Origin: CABQCM01 sp965145485
GTDB lineage: Bacteria; Bacillota; Clostridia; Oscillospirales; Acutalibacteraceae
Direction: 5' to 3'
Length of the DNA: 17,644 bases
NCBI GenBank assembly: GCA_965145485.1
Contig: CBCTCU010000050.1
Location: 1-17,644 of the forward strand
Within the stretch, counting starts at the first letter, position 1. Each line of letters opens with the position of its first letter. A program made the position numbers and the translations under genes. Below, in pieces: positions 7,524 through 13,851 of this stretch. The notes below the pieces were generated by a model that was given only the letters and a program-made list of their open reading frames with translations, was not told the DNA's origin and searched no databases.

Positions 7524-7880
7524 ATGAAAGAGCATTTGCAGATCGTGCTCGACAACGAGTTTTACGGTTCAGTCGAGGTCATGAGCGAAGAACTGCTTCC
7601 TGATACTCCCGATTTGCCGGATGAATATATTGTCTATACGGTTATTGGTCGTTATCCGGCGCGATACGCGGATAATCGTCCACACTGTATGATTGAACGC
7701 GCAGAGGTAGCGTGTTATGCCAAAAGCATCCGCGAGAAAGAGGCGATCCGCGAGCGGGCGGTAAAGGCGCTTATAGACGACGGTATGGTTGTGGATGACG
7801 CGGGGCATGATCTTGATCTCAATAAGGAATTTCAATATTTCGGCTGTGCCATCGATTGTTCCAGAACGGTGATATTATGA
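7524..7880 (+). CDS. probable tail terminator / tail-completion protein
   Basis: The 118-residue product is not confidently recognised. It alternates strands and a helix: YIVYTVIGRYPARYADNRP, IERAEVACYAKSIREKEAIRERAVKALI, then an acidic loop and FQYFGCAIDC. This alpha/beta pattern, length and position (after the head-closure gene, before the gp10-like gene and tail tube) fit a tail terminator of the DUF3168-like type. Such a protein caps the tail tube and joins it to the head. The ATG at 7524 follows the previous stop by one base; GGAGG at 7507-7511 is about 12 bases away, somewhat far. The stop overlaps the next ATG as ATGA. Confidence 0.55.
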   Translation: MKEHLQIVLDNEFYGSVEVMSEELLPDTPDLPDEYIVYTVIGRYPARYADNRPHCMIERAEVACYAKSIREKEAIRERAVKALIDDGMVVDDAGHDLDLNKEFQYFGCAIDCSRTVIL

Positions 7881-8263
7881 CCAATATTGACATAAATCAA
7901 TTTGGATCAACTATTGTCTTATCGGTAAAAAACACGGTAGCGCAGGAACGTGCCCGCGTGTTTCAAATTCTTCGCCACATGGCAGATTTGGCATGCATGC
8001 GGTGCAAAGAGGGAAGCGAAGTTAACACTGGAAGGTACAAAAGAGGGTGGCGGGTAGACGACCGCACGAACGAGTTTCCGGCATCCTATGTCGTGACAAA
8101 CACGAAATATCAGATTGTCCACCTGCTGGAAAACGGTACAGAGGAACGCAAAAAAATCCGTACCGGTCAGTCAACCGGACGTGTTGATCCCGATGCACCG
8201 GAACGTCATAACGTCCAAAGGGCATACAACGAAGCAGTTCAAACATACGAAAACGAGTTTTAA
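7877..8263 (+). CDS. HK97 gp10-like tail-completion protein
   Basis: This 128-residue protein has the signature of HK97 gp10 family proteins. A long N-terminal helix is followed by TGRYKRGWRV, then SYVVTNTKYQIVHLLENGT (the TxxxY-xHLLExGT element), and a C-terminal helix. Family members sit at the neck between head-closure and tail-tube genes. ATG 7877 forms an ATGA overlap with the previous stop and is better than an in-frame TTG at 7856, which lies inside the previous gene. Only a weak GGTGAT is present, so translation is probably coupled. From here to about 10500 the DNA looks more AT-rich than the capsid region, which may mark a mosaic junction. Confidence 0.78.
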   Translation: MTNIDINQFGSTIVLSVKNTVAQERARVFQILRHMADLACMRCKEGSEVNTGRYKRGWRVDDRTNEFPASYVVTNTKYQIVHLLENGTEERKKIRTGQSTGRVDPDAPERHNVQRAYNEAVQTYENEF

Positions 8264-8281
8264 TATTAAGGAGGAATTATT

Positions 8282-9181
8282 GTGAATCATTCCGTAGGTT
8301 TTCATGGCGTAGAGGGCGTGAAATACTGCCCGCGCCAAAACGGACAAAAGGGCACCACCATGATTGATGTGCCATATGCTCAGAACATTGCACTGAGCGC
8401 GGTTCTTAACAATACCGACCGTTACGCAGACAACCGTCTGGTACTTCAAATCCCAAGCGATGACGGATATGAGGGTACATTTGGAGCATCTGCACGCAAC
8501 AACGATTTAGAAAAGGCTCTTGGATATCTCAACGAGACTGCCATCGGGCTGCTTAAAACCAATATTCCGTATTACAGCCGAGGCGACTTTTTCTATAAAT
8601 TTAAAGCAGAATTTGAGGGCGCGCCCGCGCAGGTATACAAAGTGTGGTTGCTCAATGTACAGTGCGGCAAAACAGCGGAAAACTCTGACACCGATACAAA
8701 CTCTATTACTTTTGGGGCGTTTGAATATCCGATACGTGTATACGGCGATGATGCTGTCACTTCGGAGGATGAGCCTTATTTGGACGAAAATGGATTTAAA
8801 CGGGTAGTGACCATGATTGTTTCCCGTCCAGGTGACAGTGGATATGAGACTTTTGAGGATACTGTGCCCGAACCGGTCATATCAGAAGTAGCGACCCTTA
8901 GCGCCGCTGCGATCACTGGAACAGCCAAGGTAGGGGAAACCCTGAAAGTCAACCTCACTTATTCCTCTGGTAACCCCACGCCTAATCTGGCCTACCAGTG
9001 GAAGTCTGCTTCCTCTTCTTCTGGATCATATAGTCCCATTAATGGAGCAACTGGTGCGATTTTTACCCCCAATTCCAGTCAGGCTGGAAAATATATCAAG
9101 GTAACGGTAACCGCATCCGGCGCTGCAACTGGTGAGGTCACAAGCGAGGCCACCGAAGCTGTCGCTGCCGCCACAGTTTAA
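8282..9181 (+). CDS. major tail (tube) protein with C-terminal Ig-like domain
   Basis: This 299-residue protein is placed where the tail tube gene is expected. Its N-terminal part (about 1-195) has the GVKYCPRQN opening, ALGYLNETAIGLL, a bulky beta core and KRVVTMIVSRPGD, consistent with phi13-type/Firmicutes major tail proteins. Residues 202-295 form an Ig-like domain with AYQWKSASSSSGSY and GKYIKVTVTASG. Ig-like domains at the end of tail tube proteins are known and decorate the tail surface. The GTG at 8282 is chosen for AAGGAGG at 8268-8274, seven bases upstream. Transcription then meets the hairpin at 9191. The domain is close to that of the capsid protein. Confidence 0.85.
   Translation: MNHSVGFHGVEGVKYCPRQNGQKGTTMIDVPYAQNIALSAVLNNTDRYADNRLVLQIPSDDGYEGTFGASARNNDLEKALGYLNETAIGLLKTNIPYYSRGDFFYKFKAEFEGAPAQVYKVWLLNVQCGKTAENSDTDTNSITFGAFEYPIRVYGDDAVTSEDEPYLDENGFKRVVTMIVSRPGDSGYETFEDTVPEPVISEVATLSAAAITGTAKVGETLKVNLTYSSGNPTPNLAYQWKSASSSSGSYSPINGATGAIFTPNSSQAGKYIKVTVTASGAATGEVTSEATEAVAAATV
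8885..9166 (+). repeat. Ig-like domain copy 2 (major tail protein C-terminus)
   Basis: This stretch encodes residues 202-295 of the tail protein and aligns over its full 94 residues with the capsid protein domain at 6565-6846, with no gaps. DNA composition differs between the copies: copy 1 is more GC-rich and copy 2 more AT-rich. This suggests separate acquisition or long divergence rather than a very recent duplication. Confidence 0.8.
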
Positions 9182-9190
9182 CTGATACAT

Positions 9191-9225
9191 AGCGCCCCGG
9201 CTCATTATTGAACCGGGGCGTTGGT
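9191..9225 (+). terminator. hairpin terminator shared by convergent tail gene and hicB
   Basis: CGCCCCGG (9193-9200) pairs perfectly with CCGGGGCG (9213-9220) around a 12-base loop; flanking bases can extend the stem to 10 pairs with one wobble. On the + strand it is followed by TTGGTTT, a weak T tract. On the - strand there is no T run. It lies between the convergent stops of the tail protein (9181) and hicB (9226). It is strong as a hairpin and moderate as a terminator. Confidence 0.55.
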
Positions 9226-9633
9226 TTAAGCTTGCTGTTTTCGATACAGGTCAGTTAAGGAATCTTGCAGTACCTGTGAGAAATTAATGTGGTTCTTTTC
9301 GGCAAAAGTATTAAGCCATGCAGGAATGGTGAGATTTTTTCTAACGGCCTTATCGCCGTACTTTTCGGCGTAAGAATCCATGTCGAGCACCAAAAGGTTT
9401 ACAAATCCTCCGGGCTCGGGAGTGATTTTTTCTACTGGGCTGGCTGGCGGTGCTGCCTTTCCATCCTCCAATTCATCCAGTACCCAGCCAGATGCCGCAT
9501 CGGTTGCCATCAGTATAGCATCGGCCAACGTGTCTCCCTCGGTTACGCATCCGGGAAGATCGGGAATTTCTACGGTATAGCCCCCCTCTTTTTCTGCACA
9601 GGGATAGAAGCAAGCAGGATAAATTAATTTCAT
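9226..9633 (-). CDS. hicB: HicB-family antitoxin
   Basis: This 135-residue protein has the two HicB parts. Residues 1 to about 60 form the partial RNase H-like fold with GGYTVEIPDLPGCVTEGDTLADA, the family hallmark that binds and blocks HicA. Residues about 96-135 form a ribbon-helix-helix DNA-binding domain (RKNLTIPAWLNTFAEK, then FSQVLQDSL). The middle is a Pro-rich linker. AAGGAGG (9642-9648 on the reverse strand) precedes the ATG by 8 bases. It follows hicA on the same strand after 37 bases, the common toxin-first order. The RHH domain probably represses the promoter upstream of hicA. It is opposite in direction to all neighbouring tail genes, so it is probably expressed in the lysogen. 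Confidence 0.92.
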   Translation of the reverse strand: MKLIYPACFYPCAEKEGGYTVEIPDLPGCVTEGDTLADAILMATDAASGWVLDELEDGKAAPPASPVEKITPEPGGFVNLLVLDMDSYAEKYGDKAVRKNLTIPAWLNTFAEKNHINFSQVLQDSLTDLYRKQQA

Positions 9634-9663
9634 GGTTTGTGCCTCCTTAAATATTGCACAGTA

Positions 9664-9681
9664 CCGGGCTTTATAGCCCGG
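9664..9681 (-). promoter_or_regulatory. hairpin covering the hicA stop codon
   Basis: CCGGGCT (9664-9670) and AGCCCGG (9675-9681) form a perfect 7-bp stem with a 4-base loop. In the hicAB mRNA the loop holds most of the hicA stop codon. There is no U run after it on either strand, so it is not a good terminator. It could affect the ratio of hicA to hicB translation or mRNA stability; this is inference. Confidence 0.45.
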
Positions 9682-9850
9682 CCTGTTTTAAAATCGATTT
9701 AACTGTTCGGGGATCAAGATCGCCTGGATGGTTGGGAATTGTTACCTTTCCCGCTTTTGTAGGATGTACATATTGGTAATGCGAACCTTTCGCTGTTTTG
9801 AATGTCCATCCATCTTCAAGTAATATCTTCTCTATTTCCCGAAATTTCAT
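9671..9850 (-). CDS. hicA: HicA-family mRNA interferase toxin
   Basis: This 59-residue protein is a complete HicA. It starts MKFREIEKIL, followed by GWTFKTAKGSHYQYVHP with the catalytic His at residue 24 in the GSHxxY motif, then KVTIPNHPGDLDPRTVKSILKQAGL. The family adopts a dsRBD-like fold and cleaves mRNA, stopping translation until bound by HicB. Length is standard. The ATG at 9850 is supported by AAGGAGGA (9857-9864) six bases upstream and a near-perfect promoter further up. It is co-directional with hicB and antisense to the phage late genes. All expected motifs are present, so the toxin is probably functional. Roles in plasmid or prophage maintenance or phage exclusion are possible but not shown here. 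Confidence 0.93.
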   Translation of the reverse strand: MKFREIEKILLEDGWTFKTAKGSHYQYVHPTKAGKVTIPNHPGDLDPRTVKSILKQAGL

Positions 9851-9872
9851 ACCCTGTCCTCCTTACACTTAT

Positions 9873-9901
9873 ATTATACGCATAATGCGCATAAAAGTCA
9901 A
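9873..9901 (-). promoter_or_regulatory. hicAB promoter, near-consensus SigA type
   Basis: On the reverse strand TTGACT (9901-9896) and TATAAT (9878-9873) are separated by exactly 17 bases. The -10 is a perfect match and the -35 is 5 of 6. The ribosome binding site begins about 9 bases after the -10, so the 5' leader must be very short. Confidence 0.85.
9879..9889 (-). promoter_or_regulatory. probable HicB operator inside the hicAB promoter
   Basis: CGCAT-A-ATGCG is a perfect 11-base inverted repeat lying between the -35 and -10, touching the -10. An RHH repressor bound here would block RNA polymerase. The adjacent ATGCGCAT (9885-9892) is itself a palindrome that overlaps it. Autoregulation of hicAB by HicB is known in the family; the assignment of this dyad is inference. 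Confidence 0.6.
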
Positions 9902-9931
9902 GGGGTAAATATAAAATAATTTCAAAAACTT

Positions 9932-9954
9932 AGCATTTTGTAAGATGCTTTTTT
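9932..9954 (+). terminator. intrinsic terminator-like hairpin before the tail chaperone gene
   Basis: AGCATT (9932-9937) pairs with GATGCT (9944-9949), including one T-G pair, around a 6-base loop, followed by six T. It lies only 17 bases before the chaperone ATG and directs termination on the + strand. The surrounding 60 bases (9901-9960) have 12 G/C by count, about 20 percent. The short stem makes it a modest terminator. It may guard the tail genes from stray transcripts, or may form part of the hicAB cassette boundary. Confidence 0.5.
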
Positions 9955-9971
9955 ATTATTTGGAGGAAACA

Positions 9972-10493
9972 ATGCAGCTCACAATTGGGAGTAAAACTTA
10001 CTTTGCCAATCCAGCGGCCATTACATTGTTGCGATACCGCGCAATATTTGGAACGTCTTTTGTTTCCGAATTTTTAATGAGCGGGAAGAATGCCAATTCG
10101 GCGCTTGTTAAGCTTGCTTATGCAGCCATTGAGGACGGACAGCGCCCCGATTGGCCCCGGTTTGCTTCCCAGGCTTCAAGTGAAAAGGGATTTTTAGATG
10201 CTGCCCTTGCCCTGGTGCGGGAGGTTATGAGGGCTCCTCAGGAAAGCACAAAGTTGAAAAAGCTTCAAAATCAAAAGGAAGATATTCAAGACAGCGATTT
10301 GGACGAAATCCGTATTTTATCCATGTGTATGGATTGCGGAGCGCCAGATTGGCTGTTTCTTCGTTTTCCGGTGTTTTTCGTGGTTGACGTGTTGGTGCAT
10401 ATCGCATCGGATAAAAATCAGGAAATGAAGTCAGCGGGAAAAAAGAAATATGTTCCGATGACGCCGTCACAGATTCGGAATTTATACTTGTGA
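9972..10493 (+). CDS. tail assembly chaperone
   Basis: This 173-residue protein is directly upstream of the tape measure gene, where tail assembly chaperones lie. The N-terminal part (MQLTIGSKTYFA, AITLLRYRAIFGTSF, LVKLAYAAIEDG) resembles the G-type chaperone domain. After a charged linker, the part from ILSMCMDCGAPDWLFLRFPVFFVVDVL resembles the T-type domain. These are commonly made as two proteins by a -1 ribosomal frameshift. Here both lie in one frame. I read the -1 frame after the A-rich linker: it is open for about 55 codons but gives a Cys/Trp/Phe-rich sequence unlike a chaperone. The ATG at 9972 follows GGAGGA at 9962-9967; the frame opens at 9945 without such a site. Chaperones wrap the tape measure protein during tail assembly and are absent from virions. 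Confidence 0.75.
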   Translation: MQLTIGSKTYFANPAAITLLRYRAIFGTSFVSEFLMSGKNANSALVKLAYAAIEDGQRPDWPRFASQASSEKGFLDAALALVREVMRAPQESTKLKKLQNQKEDIQDSDLDEIRILSMCMDCGAPDWLFLRFPVFFVVDVLVHIASDKNQEMKSAGKKKYVPMTPSQIRNLYL

Positions 10494-10503
10494 GGTGAAA
10501 TAT

Positions 10504-13500
10504 ATGCCCGCCGGACAGACAACCAAAAAAAGCTATATCATGCAATTTGGCCTGCAATCGGACATTGCGGATAAGATGCGGGAGATCGATTCCAGCACAA
10601 AAGAAGCACAAAAAACGTTAAACCTCATCAAGAAAAATCTAAAAGGGAACTGGGATTCCTCGCGTTTTCAAGAAGCCCAAAAGCTTGCGCAAAAATCACT
10701 GGATCAGACGCGAATTAAGCTGTTTAATCTGCGCAGCGAATTTGAGCGTATATCCAATACGCAGGACGGTATTGAAAACAAAGAGTACAAACTAGAAAAC
10801 CTTAAGAATGAGATTATAGCAACCGAAAACCAGGTGCAACGGTTTAACGAGCAGCTTGCCGAGGTCAACAACATGAACCTCGACCGGTTAATTAAGCAAT
10901 GGGAAACCGTGGGAGACCGCTTAGACACCGCAGCGAATAAAACAAAGTATTTTTCCGCAGCCGCCGCAGGCGGACTGTTTGCCTCCGCAAAAGCAGCGAT
11001 GGATTACGAATCGGCCTTTGCGGGCGTCGAGCAGATGGTGGAGGGCACCGACGCAGAACTCCAGCAACTAAATACAGACATCCGGGAAATGGCGCTTGAG
11101 ACCCCACAATCCGCTACAGCACTGGCCGATATCGCCAAGAGCGCGGGCCAGCTCGGCGTGTCTACCCCTTATGTGGCTGATTTTACCAAAATGGTGGCCG
11201 ACCTTGTGTCGGTGACCGATCTCAGCGCCGACGAGGGGGCGGCTAACCTCGCGAAATTCGCCAATATCATCCAGATGGATGAAACATATTATAGCAATCT
11301 TGGCTCCACTATTCTGGAACTTGGGAAAAGCGCCTCTTCAACCGAGACGGAAATCGTGGATATGAGCCAAAGGATTGCGGCCACCGGTAACCTTACCGGC
11401 TTAACTGCGGCGCAGATACTGGCGATCTCTACCGCTTTATCTGATTTGGGTATTGAGGCGGAGGCGGGCGGTACTGCAATATCCAAACTGCTCAGGCAGA
11501 TGCAGATCGCTGTTGCAACTGGGAATCAAGACCTGCAATCTTTTGCCTCTGTTGCTGGGACGAGCGCATCGGAGTTTGCGGCAGCCTTTGAGGAAGACGC
11601 AGCGGGCGCCTTGGCACAATTTATCCAAGGGCTTCAAAACGCGGAAAAGAGCGGGGAGTCGGCAACTGTTATCCTCAACGATATGGGGCTTTCCGAGGTT
11701 CGGCTTTCCAACGCCATTTTAGCCCTGACCTCTTCGGGCGATCTGTTGACCCAGCATCTGGCAACGGCCAACCAGGCGTGGGAAGAAAACACCGCCCTGA
11801 CCGATACCGCAAACCAAAAATATCAGACCACAGCGGCACAGCTTCAACTTGCAAAAAACGCGATTGTCGACGTGGGTATTTCCCTTGGCGAGAGCCTGCT
11901 GCCAATGGTGACCAACGCCGCCGCCAAAGTACAGGATTTGGCCGAGTGGTTTAATTCACTGGATGATTCCACGCAGAGAATGATCGTCAGCATCGGCCTG
12001 TTCACTGCGCTACTGAGCCCGTCGCTGAAAATCACAGGAGCTTTTGCCGATGTCATTTCCAACGTCATCAAGGCATATCGCACTCTGAAACCAGCTACCG
12101 ACGCAGCGACGGGATCACAAGTTGCATTGAATGCCGCACAGGCCGCATCCCCGGCCGGGGCGTTGGTTACTGCTATCAGTGGGGTGATCGCCGTTTTGGG
12201 GGCCGCCGCAGGGGCAGCCTATTTGACCTCCCAGGCAACCGAAACGCTGTCGGATAAGATCAACCAGGTCAAGGAGGATTACGAAAGCGCCACCAAATCC
12301 ATTGAGGAGACCCAGACGGCCAGCGAGGCCGAGGTTGCCATCGTCGAGGAATTAATCCCCCGGTATGACGAGCTCAACAACAAGACGGATAAAACGGCGG
12401 CCGAAAAGCAAGAGCTTCAGAGGATTGTTGAACAAATCAACAATATTTGGCCGGATACGATTGAACTACTTGACGAAGAGACCTTGCGGTATAATCAGCA
12501 AACCGCCGCGTTAAAAGACCTGTGCGAGCAAAAGCGGGAGGATATTCGTCTGACTGCTTTAAGGTCACAGGCCTTAAAAGCGCAAGAGGGCATACTCGAA
12601 ATTCAAAATCAGTTTGAAGTATCATCCATAGATGAATTACGTGATTTGTTTGAACAAGAACTGAAGCGGTTAGAAAATCCGGAACCACCCGATAACTTTA
12701 GTATATTTGATCCAAGCACTTGGGCGGTATCGTATGATGATTTATATGCATTGAACTCTGCCATTGGGCAGTGGGAAAAATATCAATCCATAGTCGACCA
12801 ATACACCGAGGACACAGGAACCACTACAACCAATTATACATCCCCTCCAGGAAACAGCGCCTCCGGCGACGGAGGAAGCGACAGCAACACCCAATCAGAT
12901 TACGAATACAACGTCAGGCTCAACGAACATTGGTACAAGATGGGGGAAATCAGTACCAAGACGTATCTTGAAAACCTAAAACGCATCCGGTCTGCTTTCC
13001 TCCAGGAGGGCACCGAGGAATGGATGACCCTCAGCGAGCAGATACATTCGATCGAGCAGCAGCTGGCCGATGAGGAGGCCAAAGCAGCGGAAGAAGCAGC
13101 TAAGGCAGCGGAGGAAGCGGCCAAGGCCGAGGAGGAACGCCGGGAACAGGAATACAACGACAAACGCAAACGCCTGGATTATGAGCACTCGGTTGGGCTG
13201 CTCAGCGAGCAGGAATATCTGCAAGCGCTTATTGCCTTGCAGGAGGAGTACCTGGAGGAATACACCGACGAATGGTATTCGGTCGCTACCGAGATATATA
13301 ACCTCCAGCAATCCATGCTCGACGCACAGGCCGAGGCGTTGGATGAGGCCGCGCAGGATTATAAAGACTTTGCCGACGATATGATCGATAAGGCCCAGGA
13401 GGAGGCCGACGCAAAAATCCAGGCCATTGACGACGAGATCGCCGCCAGGCAGAAGCTAAAAGAACAGCAGCAATCGGAAACTGAGCTAGCCGAGGCACGC

Positions 13501-13851
13501 CTGCGCCTCGAGCGGGAGACCGACGAATACAACCGCCTGCAAATCCAGAAACAAATCGACCAGATGGAGCAGGATTTGGAGGAACAGAGAATCCAGGACG
13601 AGGCCGAGGCCGAAAAGGAATCCATTCAGGCGCAGGTGGAGGAAATTCAAGCGATGGTCGAATCCAGTGTCGAGTTCTTTAATAATGCGATCGAGCAGCA
13701 AAAAGCCGCTTTGGGCATTGCCTCGGAAACCAAAGAATCCGTCGCCTATCAGATATACAACGAACAGTATTTTAACGGCCAGAGCCTGACGCCTGCGCAA
13801 GTGGAATCCTTAATGTATAACGTTATGAAGAAGATGCTGGGAGGGATATGA
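10504..13851 (+). CDS. tail tape measure protein
   Basis: This 1115-residue protein sets tail length and leaves through the tip during DNA ejection. The TP901-type core (PF10145-like) runs from about residue 155 to 370, with AAMDYESAFAGVEQM, AKSAGQLGV, VADLVSVTDLSADEGAANLAKF and a GTAISKLLRQM element. Two hydrophobic segments follow at about 493-520 and 549-574, as expected for a protein that can enter the membrane. N-terminal and C-terminal regions are long coiled coils. A Gly/Ser-rich linker (about 783-799) precedes two related modules (about 800-857 and 883-942) joined by an Ala/Glu-rich helix. The ATG at 10504 is chosen for GAGGTG (10492-10497) with 6-base spacing; an in-frame GTG at 10495 lies inside that site. 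I see no peptidoglycan hydrolase domain. Confidence 0.94.
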   Translation: MPAGQTTKKSYIMQFGLQSDIADKMREIDSSTKEAQKTLNLIKKNLKGNWDSSRFQEAQKLAQKSLDQTRIKLFNLRSEFERISNTQDGIENKEYKLENLKNEIIATENQVQRFNEQLAEVNNMNLDRLIKQWETVGDRLDTAANKTKYFSAAAAGGLFASAKAAMDYESAFAGVEQMVEGTDAELQQLNTDIREMALETPQSATALADIAKSAGQLGVSTPYVADFTKMVADLVSVTDLSADEGAANLAKFANIIQMDETYYSNLGSTILELGKSASSTETEIVDMSQRIAATGNLTGLTAAQILAISTALSDLGIEAEAGGTAISKLLRQMQIAVATGNQDLQSFASVAGTSASEFAAAFEEDAAGALAQFIQGLQNAEKSGESATVILNDMGLSEVRLSNAILALTSSGDLLTQHLATANQAWEENTALTDTANQKYQTTAAQLQLAKNAIVDVGISLGESLLPMVTNAAAKVQDLAEWFNSLDDSTQRMIVSIGLFTALLSPSLKITGAFADVISNVIKAYRTLKPATDAATGSQVALNAAQAASPAGALVTAISGVIAVLGAAAGAAYLTSQATETLSDKINQVKEDYESATKSIEETQTASEAEVAIVEELIPRYDELNNKTDKTAAEKQELQRIVEQINNIWPDTIELLDEETLRYNQQTAALKDLCEQKREDIRLTALRSQALKAQEGILEIQNQFEVSSIDELRDLFEQELKRLENPEPPDNFSIFDPSTWAVSYDDLYALNSAIGQWEKYQSIVDQYTEDTGTTTTNYTSPPGNSASGDGGSDSNTQSDYEYNVRLNEHWYKMGEISTKTYLENLKRIRSAFLQEGTEEWMTLSEQIHSIEQQLADEEAKAAEEAAKAAEEAAKAEEERREQEYNDKRKRLDYEHSVGLLSEQEYLQALIALQEEYLEEYTDEWYSVATEIYNLQQSMLDAQAEALDEAAQDYKDFADDMIDKAQEEADAKIQAIDDEIAARQKLKEQQQSETELAEARLRLERETDEYNRLQIQKQIDQMEQDLEEQRIQDEAEAEKESIQAQVEEIQAMVESSVEFFNNAIEQQKAALGIASETKESVAYQIYNEQYFNGQSLTPAQVESLMYNVMKKMLGGI

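Noticed and set aside
9903..9925. A + strand promoter before the tail chaperone gene (TATAAA at 9910-9915)
   Set aside because: No -35-like hexamer lies 16-18 bases upstream; the AT-rich text gives chance -10 matches.
10249..10300. Programmed -1 frameshift in the A-rich linker of the tail chaperone gene
   Set aside because: The zero frame continues into a sensible T-like helical region, and the -1 frame gives a Cys/Trp/Phe-rich peptide unlike a chaperone. No canonical heptamer was clear.
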